Shown: positions 54,129 to 63,240, counted from the first letter of the stretch. The stretch is 64,000 nt of DNA from Burkholderiales bacterium (GCA_020854105.1 JADZGB010000031.1:62001-126000), one strand, 5' to 3'. Numbers and translations: made by a program. Notes: a model not told the origin generated them from the sequence alone.

Positions 54129-55445
54129 TCAGCTCAGCCGCTTCCAGCGCGCGCTGTCGGCATCGGCGCGCAGCGGCGGGCTCTGGGCCAGGCGGGCACG
54201 CGCGAACAGCGCCGCGCGGATCAACCTCACGCCGAGCAGCGCGCTGGAGACCACGAACACTGCGGCGCCCGCGTACACCAGGACGTTCCACACGCTCGCG
54301 GCGAGGGCAAGCAGCACGAGCGCAGCGGCGTGTGTCCAGAACTGCCGGATGCCGGCGGTCTCGGGCATGATCTCCTTGACCGTGGGCGGGCGTGCGCCGC
54401 TGCGCATCTGCAGTGCGAGCCACAACAGGAACGGCACGATCTTGTACAGCATGCCGGCAATCACGCAGAAGGCGAATCCTGGCAGCATCAGAACGCCGAT
54501 CAGCAGCACCCAGGCCTGGGAGGTCTGCAGCGCCAGCGCCTGGCCGGCCGACCAGGTCAGCACGGCTGCGATCAGGCACAGCATCCCCAGGCGCCAGAAC
54601 AGGAAGGTCGCGTCCGGCTGCAGCCGCCGCCGACCACGCTGCTGCAGCCGCAGCGTGACCAGCGCGAACGTCGCTGCCGCAGCCGCGAGCAGCCACTGCA
54701 GCGGCTCGCGCAGGTCCTGCCATCCGAACCACCGCGCCAAGCTCCACAGCAGCAGTGCCGCCAGCATGGCGGCGGCGAAGCGGCCCTGCAGCCAGCCAGG
54801 ATAGCCGACCGTCATCTGGAACATCGGCACCACCGCCAGTGCCGCTCCGAGCACCAGCAGCATCGTCCAGCCAAGCAGGCCCCAGGTGGCGTGCACATCG
54901 GTCAGCTCGAGGAGCGGCAGCGCTACGCCACTCATGCCCGTGGCGAGCAGCAGCCCGAGCGAGACGGTCACCAGCAGCCCCAGCAGTGCCGCGGCGACCA
55001 CGCGCGCGAGCGGGTCGCGCAGACGCTGGCGTGCGATGCCCGCGCCGATTGCCGTCAGATAGACGGCGAAGGCGAGGCCCAGCAGCAGCGCGGCGACCGT
55101 GAACAGCACCGGCCTTCCCGTGACGAATGCGGCGGCGAGGCAGGCAGCCCCGGCCGCGAGCGCGGGATGCGATATCGCGGCCACCACGCCGGTGCGCGGC
55201 AGCGGGACCCCGAAGGCGACCGGCAGCAGCTGCAGCAGTGCGCCCAGCATGGCGTTGCCCATGAAGCCCAAGGTGAGCAGATGCGTCGTGGCCAGCACCG
55301 CCCCGGTCCAGCGCGAGGCCAGCGCCTGCGGTCCGGCCCACAGCAGCAGCACGCCCGCGGCGACCGCGAACCACGGCGCGGAGAGCAGGAAGCGCAGCGG
55401 AACGGCGGCCGCGGGTGCGCGGTGAATCGACAGGGCGGAGGCCAT
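54129..55445 (-). CDS. Uncharacterised polytopic membrane protein of the denitrification cluster
   Basis: A 438-residue protein with about twelve TM helices. A conserved-looking segment (LATTHLLTLGFMGNAMLGAL, then LQLLPVAFG) has a His in TM2, a second His lies in LELTDVHATWGLLGWTM, and a Pro-rich KIVPFLLWLALQ follows later. The layout recalls heme-copper-oxidase or NnrS-like proteins, but catalytic His groups are not complete. It starts 4 nt after the DUF2249 gene, so it belongs to the oxidase-like operon. I do not recognise it. Confidence 0.65.
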   Translation of the reverse strand: MASALSIHRAPAAAVPLRFLLSAPWFAVAAGVLLLWAGPQALASRWTGAVLATTHLLTLGFMGNAMLGALLQLLPVAFGVPLPRTGVVAAISHPALAAGAACLAAAFVTGRPVLFTVAALLLGLAFAVYLTAIGAGIARQRLRDPLARVVAAALLGLLVTVSLGLLLATGMSGVALPLLELTDVHATWGLLGWTMLLVLGAALAVVPMFQMTVGYPGWLQGRFAAAMLAALLLWSLARWFGWQDLREPLQWLLAAAAATFALVTLRLQQRGRRRLQPDATFLFWRLGMLCLIAAVLTWSAGQALALQTSQAWVLLIGVLMLPGFAFCVIAGMLYKIVPFLLWLALQMRSGARPPTVKEIMPETAGIRQFWTHAAALVLLALAASVWNVLVYAGAAVFVVSSALLGVRLIRAALFARARLAQSPPLRADADSARWKRLS

Positions 55446-55449
55446 CGCG

Positions 55450-55668
55450 CTACCTGGCGATCAGGATCTCGAAGAACCCCTCGGGATCGAAGCCGTGGCG
55501 GTAGGACCAGCCCTCGCGTTCGAGCCACTGGAACAGCGGACGCGGCAGGCGATGGATGAGCACGCGCAGTGTCGCGCCCTGCGGCAGTGTCTCGAGTGCG
55601 GCGACCACGCGCTCGAACGGCTCGGGCGGCTCCAGCCAGCGCACGTCGATGTCGATGCGCTCGCTCAT
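55450..55668 (-). CDS. DUF2249 small protein
   Basis: A 72-residue protein with the DUF2249 pattern (IDVRWLEPPEPFERVVAALE, LRVLIHRLPRPLFQWLEREG, GFFEILIAR), a TusA-like small alpha/beta fold common near nitrogen-oxide genes. Its ATG at 55668 overlaps the upstream oxidase-like stop (ATGA). The function is unknown; sulfur-carrier or NO-related roles have been suggested for the fold, without evidence here. Confidence 0.78.
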   Translation of the reverse strand: MSERIDIDVRWLEPPEPFERVVAALETLPQGATLRVLIHRLPRPLFQWLEREGWSYRHGFDPEGFFEILIAR

Positions 55669-57086
55669 CGCACCCTCTGCCCTGCGCGGCGCATGCTGCC
55701 GGCGATCACCACCACGAACAGCACGCCTCCGACGATCGCGATCGCACCCCCCAGTCCCATCAGTCCCATTCCCGCCACCTGCTCCAGTCGGTCGAGCACC
55801 TGTTCGGATCCGGCGACCTTGCGCTGCACCCCGTATCCGCCGGACCACACCAGACCGGCGATGTGCATCAGCTGCCCGATCCCGTACACGTAAGGCTGCC
55901 ACAAGGCGAGCCGTGCATTGGGGGCGCCGTAGCCCAGGCGCGGCATCAGTTCGTAGGCCACTCCCATGAACGCAAGGGTGATGCCGACGATACAGCCGTG
56001 ATAGTGCGCCGGGATCTTGACGTTGGCCCCGCTGATGGCGAAGCCGATCAGCCCGCCAGCGCAGAACAGCACCAGCGACATCACCAGCGCCGCGCGCAGC
56101 GCACGCCGCTGCGGATCGAGCGGACCGGTGCCGCGCAGGCCCGCGATCAGTGCCAGCGCCAGCGGCGGGATGGCCATGCCGCCGCCAACGCGCATCATCC
56201 AGGTGAGCATGCGCCGGTGCTCGACCGACGTCACGTCCCATGCCAGATACACCAGCGGCGTGGCCAGCACCACCACCAGAGACAGGCCGAACAGTACCAG
56301 CACCACGCGCGGGCCGATGGGCAGGCGCGCGCCGATCGCATCGGCGAGCCACAGCCAGGCCACCAGCATCAGCACGGTCCAGGTGAACTGCAGCACGTGG
56401 CCACCACCCCAGAACAGCACCTCGTAGTAGGTACGCGGATCGACCGCCGCGGGCAGCGCCAGCCAGGACCACAGGAAGGCGAACAATGCCACTCCCGTGG
56501 CAAATGCCGCAGCCACCAGGCCCAGCCGAAGCGCGCCGGCACCGTCGATTCGCGCGTGGGTGCTGGCGCCGAGTACGGCACGCGCAATCACCAGCGCCAC
56601 GCCGGCGGCAAGCGCGATCAGGCCACCCAGGAACACCGGTCCGTCGAGGACCGGCACGTAGTTGGCCATGACAGGCCGGGCGCGCTCGACGAAGGGCGAT
56701 ACGCACAGCGCTGCCGTGCCGGCCGCGCACAGCGCCAGGCCGGCCCTTCCCAGCGTCGGCACGCGTGTGCCGCTGGCGAGACTCCAGAACACTCCGCCGA
56801 AGGCCACGAACCACACGAGCACCGAGAGATCGACGTGCACCACCAGCGCCACCCGGAAGAAATCACTGACCGGAAACAGGTGCTGCAGATACGGGGTGCG
56901 GGCCAGCACCAGCAGGATGGAGAAGACGCCCGACAGCGCGATTGCCGCCATGCCCAGCAGCATCCAGGCGCGCGCCAGCGAACGCGGCAGCCCGGCGGCA
57001 ACGGGCAGGCGATAGTGCTCAGGTGCGGCCCCGGTGCGCGCGGGTGCGCGCACATGCGCCGGAACGGCGAGGTGAGCGGGCTTCAT
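55665..57086 (-). CDS. Divergent heme-copper oxidase subunit I-like protein, candidate NO reductase
   Basis: A 473-residue, twelve-TM protein. Expected ligands are His84 (VVHVDLSV) and His361/His363 (PAHYHGCIVG) for hemes and His230 (FWGGGHVLQF) for the copper/iron site. The usual tyrosine after His230 is absent (Gln233, Phe234), and the His-His pair of TM7 reads Glu289-His290 (TSVEHRRM). These changes argue against oxygen reduction as in A-type oxidases and fit nitric oxide reductase-like members of the superfamily (inference). It overlaps DUF2249 and follows the Ig-like protein by 3 nt without a subunit II gene. Confidence 0.75.
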   Translation of the reverse strand: MKPAHLAVPAHVRAPARTGAAPEHYRLPVAAGLPRSLARAWMLLGMAAIALSGVFSILLVLARTPYLQHLFPVSDFFRVALVVHVDLSVLVWFVAFGGVFWSLASGTRVPTLGRAGLALCAAGTAALCVSPFVERARPVMANYVPVLDGPVFLGGLIALAAGVALVIARAVLGASTHARIDGAGALRLGLVAAAFATGVALFAFLWSWLALPAAVDPRTYYEVLFWGGGHVLQFTWTVLMLVAWLWLADAIGARLPIGPRVVLVLFGLSLVVVLATPLVYLAWDVTSVEHRRMLTWMMRVGGGMAIPPLALALIAGLRGTGPLDPQRRALRAALVMSLVLFCAGGLIGFAISGANVKIPAHYHGCIVGITLAFMGVAYELMPRLGYGAPNARLALWQPYVYGIGQLMHIAGLVWSGGYGVQRKVAGSEQVLDRLEQVAGMGLMGLGGAIAIVGGVLFVVVIAGSMRRAGQRVR

Positions 57087-57589
57087 CGGTACAGGATGCC
57101 TCCCCTGGCAGGATCGAAATCGACGACCAGGATGCGTCCCGGATCGAGGCGCACGGTTTCATCGCGCACGTGATTGAAGCCCTGCACCCGCTCGCTGTCG
57201 TCGATGCGTACCGTCAGGCGATGCTCGCCGGCGGGCACGGGAAAGCGCGCGTAGTAGGTGGACGGTCCATCCCTGGCGATTCCGGCCGGCGCCACGGTCT
57301 CGCGGGCGAGCATGGCACCGTCCAGGCTCAGCTCCACCGTCAGGGGGGAGCGCTCGCGCGGACAGTCCATCTCCTGGCGCATGTTCGGCGCCATGCGCTG
57401 CAGTTCCTCTGCCGAGCGCCGCCGGCATTCGCTGCGCAGCTGGCCGGGCTGCGAGAAACTCAGCTTGAGCAGCGCCTGATCCTCCGCCAGATGCCGGTAG
57501 ACCGGCGCAGTCGAGAAGATGCCGATCACGGCAGCGAATGCCACATACAGGACGGCCTGCATCAGCAGGGCCACGGGCCGGCTAGCCAT
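57083..57589 (-). CDS. Single-TM periplasmic protein of the oxidase-like operon
   Basis: A 168-residue protein with an N-terminal membrane anchor (LLMQAVLYVAFAAVIGIFST) and a beta-rich periplasmic part (STYYARFPVPAGEHRLTVRI) that could be an Ig-like domain. A CRRRSAEELQ/MDCPRERS pair of Cys lies mid-protein. It has no family name I know. It overlaps the cytochrome b fusion stop by 8 nt and the heme-copper gene start by 4 nt, so it may be an accessory subunit of one of them. Confidence 0.65.
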   Translation of the reverse strand: MASRPVALLMQAVLYVAFAAVIGIFSTAPVYRHLAEDQALLKLSFSQPGQLRSECRRRSAEELQRMAPNMRQEMDCPRERSPLTVELSLDGAMLARETVAPAGIARDGPSTYYARFPVPAGEHRLTVRIDDSERVQGFNHVRDETVRLDPGRILVVDFDPARGGILYR

Positions 57590-59159
57590 GAACCACCTCC
57601 TCTGCCGCGGACGCGTGGCTGCGCCGCGTGCGCAGAGCCTCGACCGCGCGCCGCAGATCCGCAGCCTCGTGGGGTGCGCAGGCGACGACGCGCATCTGCT
57701 CACGCGGCACGCGTGCGCGCAGGTACGGCTCACGCAAGCCATCCAGGCGCTGCTGCGTCCAGCGCCCGCCCAGACGATAGGCGCACCCGTCCTCGGGGCA
57801 GGTGGCCACCACCACGCCGTGCGCGCCGTTGCGCAGCGCGAACTCCACGAACGATGGCGGCATCTGCCCGGCACACATGAACGTCAGCGCCGCAGTGTCG
57901 GGGCTGCGCAGGGCCTCGACCTCGACGCTGTTGCTGCAGCCCAATACCACGATGCGCGCCGGACCGGACAGGCGTGCCAGTTCGCTCTGCAATGTCTCGC
58001 GCAGCGCGCCGATGCGCTGCTGCGGCATGTCGATTCCGGTCACCAGTTCTCTCACGCTGCGAAACGGGGTCGACGACGGGCATGCACCGGCGCAGATCCC
58101 GCAGGCCGTGCACAGCGCCGGATCCACCACTGCCAGTTCGGCACCGATGCGCGCGTCCGGATGCGGATGCATGGTGATCGCCCCGTGCGGGCAGTCCTCG
58201 AAGCAGCGCCGGCAGCCGTTGCAGTTGGCCGGATCCACCCTCGCCACAGCGGGGCGGTGTGCGCGGCCCAGGAGTGGACAGGCAGCCAGCGCGAGCGTCA
58301 GCACCGTCGCGACCGCCCACAGTGCCCCTGGCGAGGTCTCGTACATGAGCGCGTGCGGGGCAAGGTAGAACCAGTCGAGCGCCAGCGCGGGCTCCGCCCG
58401 CATGGCATCCGCGGGACCGGCGCTGGTGACGGGCGCGAACAGCGACAGGACCAGCAGGGCCGCCAGGGTGCCGGCCCCGAGCGCACGTGCGGGCACCGTC
58501 TCCGGCCGGCTCAGCCGCTTGATGTGCACCCACATCCCGAGCAGCAGCAGCAGGGGCAGGCCGATGTGGAGGAACACGAACAGCGAGAACAGCCGATCGT
58601 CCACGCTCTCCGGCGTGAGGAAGTTGCGCGCCAGCGACACCCCGAACACCCCGGCTGCATCCAGCCATTCCATCGTGGCCACCGCACTGAACAGCGCCAG
58701 CTGATCCCATACCAGCCAATAGCCGACCACCCCGCTGCCCAGGGCCAGCCACACCAGCGGCACGCCGCTGATCCAGGTGAACCAGCGCGCACCCGCATAG
58801 CGGCCGCGCACGAACTCGCACCCCACGTGCAGCAGAATCACGGCGGCGAACGCGGCCGAGGCGTAGCGGTGCAGGCTGCGCATCAGCCCGCCGGCCCAGG
58901 GCTGTTCCGTCGACAGCGCCTGCACCGATTGCCACGCACCCGCGACGCTGGTGTCGAACACGACGTACAGGTAGACGCCGCTCACCACGACGATCCAGAA
59001 CAGGTGGAAACCGAGTGCGCCGAGATGGCGCCAGGGATTGGCATGCGCGCCGAAACAGCGGTCGAACGCGGCTTCGACGCGTGCGAGCACGCCGGCCGCG
59101 CCCGGGAACGGGTACGCAAGCACACCGGGGGACCGAGCCCGTCTGGCCGTCGCGAACAT
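57582..59159 (-). CDS. Cytochrome b / 2[4Fe-4S] ferredoxin / FlpD-MvhD-like fusion
   Basis: A 525-residue, three-part protein. The N-terminal ~250 residues are a PetB-like cytochrome b with paired heme histidines (RSLHRYASAAF / ILLHVGCEF and FLHIGLPLL / WVHIKRL). A double ferredoxin follows (CNGCRRCFEDCPHG, CTACGICAGACPSS). The C-terminal ~140 residues match the FlpD/MvhD iron-sulfur family (VLGCSNSVEVEALR, TFMCAGQMPPSFVEFALRNG, VVVATCPEDGCAYRLGGRW), which couples flavin or hydrogenase electrons in Hdr complexes. I infer a membrane quinone link to a soluble low-potential donor. Its cytochrome b part is homologous to that at 40243-42096. Confidence 0.83.
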   Translation of the reverse strand: MFATARRARSPGVLAYPFPGAAGVLARVEAAFDRCFGAHANPWRHLGALGFHLFWIVVVSGVYLYVVFDTSVAGAWQSVQALSTEQPWAGGLMRSLHRYASAAFAAVILLHVGCEFVRGRYAGARWFTWISGVPLVWLALGSGVVGYWLVWDQLALFSAVATMEWLDAAGVFGVSLARNFLTPESVDDRLFSLFVFLHIGLPLLLLLGMWVHIKRLSRPETVPARALGAGTLAALLVLSLFAPVTSAGPADAMRAEPALALDWFYLAPHALMYETSPGALWAVATVLTLALAACPLLGRAHRPAVARVDPANCNGCRRCFEDCPHGAITMHPHPDARIGAELAVVDPALCTACGICAGACPSSTPFRSVRELVTGIDMPQQRIGALRETLQSELARLSGPARIVVLGCSNSVEVEALRSPDTAALTFMCAGQMPPSFVEFALRNGAHGVVVATCPEDGCAYRLGGRWTQQRLDGLREPYLRARVPREQMRVVACAPHEAADLRRAVEALRTRRSHASAAEEVVHG

Positions 59160-59193
59160 GCCCTGATGCTACGTGCGCCCTGGGCGCGGTGAA

Positions 59194-59208
59194 TTAACCT
59201 GCGTTCAG
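59194..59208 (-). promoter_or_regulatory. TTAAC-N5-TTCAG motif upstream of the cytochrome b/FlpD fusion
   Basis: TTAACCTGCGTTCAG on the plus strand, 35 nt before the ATG at 59159 and overlapping the SCO stop codon. Its position near the start suggests the fusion gene has its own promoter inside the minus-strand cluster. Confidence 0.5.
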
Positions 59209-60044
59209 CGAAGCGCGCCCGCGCGCCTGCGCTGGGCCACGAACAGGGCCAGCGCCACGATGCCGGTGACGCCGCCGGCCAGCTCCAGGATGATGGCGTA
59301 CTTGAAGCGGTATTCGCCGCTGACCGGATCGTAATAGGTGCACAGGATGCGGATGCGCTCGAGCAGCCCGATGGCGTCGACCGGTTCGGCGCGCTCGCCG
59401 CGCAGCGCCAGTTCGAGCGCATCGGTGAGTGCGGACAGGGCGAACCCGTCGCCGTAGACCTGCGCCACCACCACGCCGCTGCCATCGATCACGCTCACCT
59501 GCGTGAGGTGGTCGAACCCGCCCGTCACCGGCACGTAGCGGAAGCCCAGTTCGTCGGCGAGCGCACGCAGCGTGTCCGGGTCCGGGCTGAGGAAGTGCCA
59601 GTTGGGCAAGTGGATGCCCTGCTGACGCCCGAACGCGCCCATCGCCTCGGGACCGTCGAACGGCAGGTTGAAGCCGATGGTCACCACGTTGAACGCGTCG
59701 GTGCCCAGCGCGCCCATGGCGGAATTGACGGCGCGCGCGAGCGTGCGCGTGGTGGTCGGACACACCTGGAAGCAGCCGGTGTAGACGAAGGACACCAGCA
59801 GCGGTTTGCCGCGCAGATCGGCCAGGCGCAGGCTGCCGCCCCGTCCATCACGCAGGCGGTGATCGCCCAATGCGTTGCCGATGGCCCCCTGGCTGGCGCG
59901 CAGGGCCTCGGCCTGGTCCAGGCGCTGCACCGCAGCCTGCACCGGCTCCGCATCCGGCGTGTCGGCACCGTGCGCGAGCGCCGCGAGGCCCCCACACAGC
60001 AGCGCGATGCACGCGCGCAGGAGCCCCCGGCGCTTGCCGCTCAC
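59205..60044 (-). CDS. SCO1/SenC-family copper chaperone
   Basis: A 279-residue membrane-anchored thioredoxin-fold protein that delivers copper to CuA. Copper ligands are in TGCFQVCPTTT (CxxxC) and the later His in GGFDHLTQVSV. A signal/anchor at the N-terminus and a C-terminal TM (LAGGVTGIVALALFVAQ) are predicted. The GTG at 60044 is taken as the start, 1 nt after the ctaB stop. It presumably loads the CuA site of the adjacent subunit II. Confidence 0.87.
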   Translation of the reverse strand: MSGKRRGLLRACIALLCGGLAALAHGADTPDAEPVQAAVQRLDQAEALRASQGAIGNALGDHRLRDGRGGSLRLADLRGKPLLVSFVYTGCFQVCPTTTRTLARAVNSAMGALGTDAFNVVTIGFNLPFDGPEAMGAFGRQQGIHLPNWHFLSPDPDTLRALADELGFRYVPVTGGFDHLTQVSVIDGSGVVVAQVYGDGFALSALTDALELALRGERAEPVDAIGLLERIRILCTYYDPVSGEYRFKYAIILELAGGVTGIVALALFVAQRRRAGALR

Positions 60045-60045
60045 C

Positions 60046-60960
60046 TCACCACCACGTGCCGTCGATGATGGCACCCAGCAGCAGCAGGCTGAGCTGGGTG
60101 AGGGAGGCATGGAATGCCGCCATCGCCCGCTGCGGCCCCGGCTCGCGCAGCAGTGCCCAGCAGCGGCGCAGCAGCAGGATGCCGCCCGCCACCGCGGCGG
60201 CCAGGTAGATCGCGCCCAGGCCGAAGAACACCGGCGCCACGGAGAGTGCGACCAGCGCCACTGCGTGGGCGAAGATCGCCTGCGACGCGCGCGCGCTGCC
60301 CACCACCACCGGCAGCATCGGCACGCGGGCGGCTTCGTAGTCCTTGCGGAACGCGATCGCGAGGCTCCAGAAGTGCGGCGGTGTCCACAGGAACAGGATC
60401 ACCGCCAGGATGGCGGGGACCGCACCGATGTGCGGATCCACCGCGGCGGCGCCGGCAAGTACCGCAGAACTGCCGGCCAGCCCGCCGATCACGATGTTCA
60501 TCCACGTCCGGCGCTTGAGCCAGACCGTGTACACCACCGCATAGATGAACGCGCCCAGGAAGGTGTAGAGCGCCGACCAGCCATTGAGCGCCCACCAGGC
60601 GGCGACGGTGGACGCCGCCACCAGGCCGAGGATCACGCCCAGCCAGGCGCGCGAGTGCGGCAGTTCGCCGGTGACGAAGGCACGTCGCTGCGTGCGCTTC
60701 ATGCGCGCGTCGACGTCGCGCTCGACGTACTGGTTGAAGGCACCGGCGCTGGCGGAGGACAGGAACACCGCCAGCCCGAGCACGACCACCTGCCACGCGC
60801 TGAGCGCCGGACCGCTCGCCACGGCCCAGCCCGCCAGGGCGGTGAATGCGATCACCGCCCCGATGCGCAGCTTGAACAGGCCAAGCACGACACGCGCGCG
60901 ATGCGCCCATCCCGCTGCGCGGACCTCCCCGACGGCTGTGATGCTGCTCATCGCACTCAC
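60046..60960 (-). CDS. ctaB: Protoheme IX farnesyltransferase (heme O synthase)
   Basis: A 304-residue, nine-TM UbiA-type prenyltransferase. The Asp-rich motif is NQYVERDVDARMKRTQRR and the second loop has YTVWLKRRTWMNIVIGG; LWTPPHFWSLAIAFRKDYE is conserved in heme O synthases. It makes heme O from protoheme and farnesyl diphosphate. With ctaA at the window end it indicates heme A or O is needed for the adjacent oxidase-like complex. ATG 60951 is an alternative start. Confidence 0.92.
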   Translation of the reverse strand: MSAMSSITAVGEVRAAGWAHRARVVLGLFKLRIGAVIAFTALAGWAVASGPALSAWQVVVLGLAVFLSSASAGAFNQYVERDVDARMKRTQRRAFVTGELPHSRAWLGVILGLVAASTVAAWWALNGWSALYTFLGAFIYAVVYTVWLKRRTWMNIVIGGLAGSSAVLAGAAAVDPHIGAVPAILAVILFLWTPPHFWSLAIAFRKDYEAARVPMLPVVVGSARASQAIFAHAVALVALSVAPVFFGLGAIYLAAAVAGGILLLRRCWALLREPGPQRAMAAFHASLTQLSLLLLGAIIDGTWW

Positions 60961-60977
60961 CTCGATCCGTTACGGTC

Positions 60978-62681
60978 TCAGTTGATGCCCCACACCGACC
61001 CGAGGTACTTCCAGTTGATGAAGTAGTACAGGACGAACGCCCCGAGGAACACCAGCGCCAGGGTGAAGGTGCCGCGCGCTTCCAGCAGCCCCGCTCCGCC
61101 GCCGTGGCCCTCGATCGCCTCGGCCACGGGCAGACGCAGCGGCGTGGGCTTGGGCTGACGCTGGCCCTCGTCCAGGCGCTTGCCGAACAGGATCGACCAC
61201 ACCGTCACGAGGATGTACATGCCGCCGCCGATGAAGGCGATCACCGCGAACACGCCCATCAGGGTCATCATCAGGTATGCCGCGCCCGGGAACTCGTACG
61301 GCAGGGGCATGCCCGAGAAGCCGATGTCCCAGTGCCGCCGCGGCACGCCGAGGGTACCCGCGCCCATCAGCGTGAGCGCGAGACCGTACATGCCGATGCT
61401 GAACACGTAGGGCTGCCACTGCGCAATCTTGTAGAACGACACGTCGCGGCTGAACAGGCTGGGGATCAGGAAGTAGGTCAGCCCCATGAACGCCAGCGTG
61501 GTGCCGATCACGACCGTTGCGTGGAAGTGCCCGGGCACGTAGATGGTGTTGTGGATGAGCATGTTGAGCTGCTCGGTACCCATCATTACGCCGGAGATGC
61601 CGCCCAGGAAGCCGAAGCCGATGATCGACAGGAAGATCGACGAGAACACCGGATTGCTCCACGGCGCCTTGCGCAGCCACTCGTACAGGCCGCGCGTGTA
61701 GCCCTTCTTGCGCTGCGCCACTTCCATCGCGCCGGGCACGGTCAGTCCGTGCAGCATGCTCGCCAGCACCGCGAAGTACATGAAGTAGCTGGTGTTGAGA
61801 ATCTTCCACTCGGACGACAGCCCGGGGTCGGACAGCAGATGGTGCGCGCTGGCCAGCTGCAGGAACAGGATGTAGAGCAGGAAGGCCGTGCGGCTCACCT
61901 TCTCGGACATGGGCTTGGCCCCGAACACGATGGCGCCCACCGCGTACCACACCGAGATGTGAGCGGCGACGTTGACCTGCTGCGAGGAGTGGCCCAGGCC
62001 CCACCAGATCACCCGGTACATCAGCGGATCGATGTGCTGGATGTAGCCGATCGACCAGAGGAAGGTCGGGATCAGGATGATGGCGCCGGAGGCGATGGTG
62101 AAGATGGCGATGATGGCGGCCGTCAGCGCACCGAAGGTCACCAGCGGCACCGAGCCCTCGTAGGTCTTCTCGGCCTTGGCGACGACCAGCGTCCCGAGGA
62201 AGATGAAACAGGCGATCAGCCCGCCCACGGCGAACAGGATCAGGCCCAGGTAGAAGGCCGGATGGGCCTGCATCGGCGTGTAGGAGGTCATCATCACGCT
62301 CGACTGGCCCTGGAAGATCGCGACGTTGGTGGTGATCGCCCCGATCACCATCAGCGCGAAGGCGAGCCAGGCCCAGCGCGGCGTCGCCAGCCGTGATCGG
62401 AGCAGCGTCGAGGAGCAGAAGTACAGAATCGCGACCTCGAAGAACAGCAGCCAGAAGATCAGCATGTCGAGGCCGTGGGCGGTGAGCACCATGTAGAAGC
62501 GCTCGGCATCGAGAATGTGCAGACCCGGCACGCGGGTGAGCGAGACCAGCAGGGCGAGAATGCCGCCGAGCAGCAGGAACACCACGCCGGCAACGGCGTT
62601 GACCTTGATCAGGGTCTCCGCCTGCTTGTGGTACTGGAGGCCGGAGCGCGGGTCGATCCGGAACGAGTCAGTCATGGCCAT
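60978..62681 (-). CDS. Heme-copper oxidase subunit I-like protein lacking the active-site Tyr (eNOR-like candidate)
   Basis: A 567-residue, about 14-TM protein. Ligands are His69 (LTAHGLDM), His231 (WGLGHSSQQVN), His280-His281 (ASAHHLL), and His385/His387 (VPGHFHATV). The position normally held by the cross-linked Tyr (four after His231) is Gln235. Oxygen reductases need that Tyr, and Gln there is a feature reported for NO-reducing members of the superfamily called eNOR. The CuA subunit II is encoded 19 nt upstream. Oxygen reduction by another mechanism is not excluded. SCO and ctaB follow directly. Confidence 0.8.
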   Translation of the reverse strand: MAMTDSFRIDPRSGLQYHKQAETLIKVNAVAGVVFLLLGGILALLVSLTRVPGLHILDAERFYMVLTAHGLDMLIFWLLFFEVAILYFCSSTLLRSRLATPRWAWLAFALMVIGAITTNVAIFQGQSSVMMTSYTPMQAHPAFYLGLILFAVGGLIACFIFLGTLVVAKAEKTYEGSVPLVTFGALTAAIIAIFTIASGAIILIPTFLWSIGYIQHIDPLMYRVIWWGLGHSSQQVNVAAHISVWYAVGAIVFGAKPMSEKVSRTAFLLYILFLQLASAHHLLSDPGLSSEWKILNTSYFMYFAVLASMLHGLTVPGAMEVAQRKKGYTRGLYEWLRKAPWSNPVFSSIFLSIIGFGFLGGISGVMMGTEQLNMLIHNTIYVPGHFHATVVIGTTLAFMGLTYFLIPSLFSRDVSFYKIAQWQPYVFSIGMYGLALTLMGAGTLGVPRRHWDIGFSGMPLPYEFPGAAYLMMTLMGVFAVIAFIGGGMYILVTVWSILFGKRLDEGQRQPKPTPLRLPVAEAIEGHGGGAGLLEARGTFTLALVFLGAFVLYYFINWKYLGSVWGIN

Positions 62682-62700
62682 GGCCGATCCCCTGTTCTTC

Positions 62701-63240
62701 TTACTTGACGTACATGCGGCTCACCATCTGGTGATGGCCGATGCCGCAGTACTCGTTGCAAACGATCGCGAACGATCCGGTCTTGTTCGGCGTGATGGTC
62801 ACCACCATCTCGTAGTCCGGCACGACCTGCAGGTTGATGTTTTCGGGCTGGAGCGAGAAGCCGTGCTGGTAGTCCATTGCCGAGAGGTGCAGCCGGTAGG
62901 TCTTGTCCTTCTCCAGCTCGAGGATGGGCCACCACTGCCACAGACGGGCGATCAGGTAGACGTCGCTGCCCGCGGGCGGCTGCACCACCGGGATGTTCAG
63001 CTCGGTCTCGGTGCGCACGGTGTACTTGTCCACCATCTCCTGCGTCTTCTGCTGGAATTGCGCGGCGGAGATGCGGTAGGCCTCGTTGGACAGGTTCTGT
63101 TTCCCGAACACGTGCCAGTACGGCATCATGAAGAACAGCACCAGCGCCCAGAGGAAGGCGATTACGATCCACCATACCTCGAGCTTCTCGACCGGCTCCT
63201 TCCACCAGATGCGTTTCGCGGGCGGCAGTATCGAACTCAT
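62701..63240 (-). CDS. CuA-containing subunit II of the heme-copper complex
   Basis: A 179-residue protein with one N-terminal TM helix (EVWWIVIAFLWALVLFFMMP) and a periplasmic cupredoxin domain. The CuA site is complete: a His in MDYQHGFSLQP and CNEYCGIGHHQM near the C-terminus. It takes electrons from a cytochrome c and passes them to subunit I. GGAG precedes the ATG. It is the B-type short form with a single TM, and it lies between the small subunit and subunit I. Confidence 0.9.
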   Translation of the reverse strand: MSSILPPAKRIWWKEPVEKLEVWWIVIAFLWALVLFFMMPYWHVFGKQNLSNEAYRISAAQFQQKTQEMVDKYTVRTETELNIPVVQPPAGSDVYLIARLWQWWPILELEKDKTYRLHLSAMDYQHGFSLQPENINLQVVPDYEMVVTITPNKTGSFAIVCNEYCGIGHHQMVSRMYVK

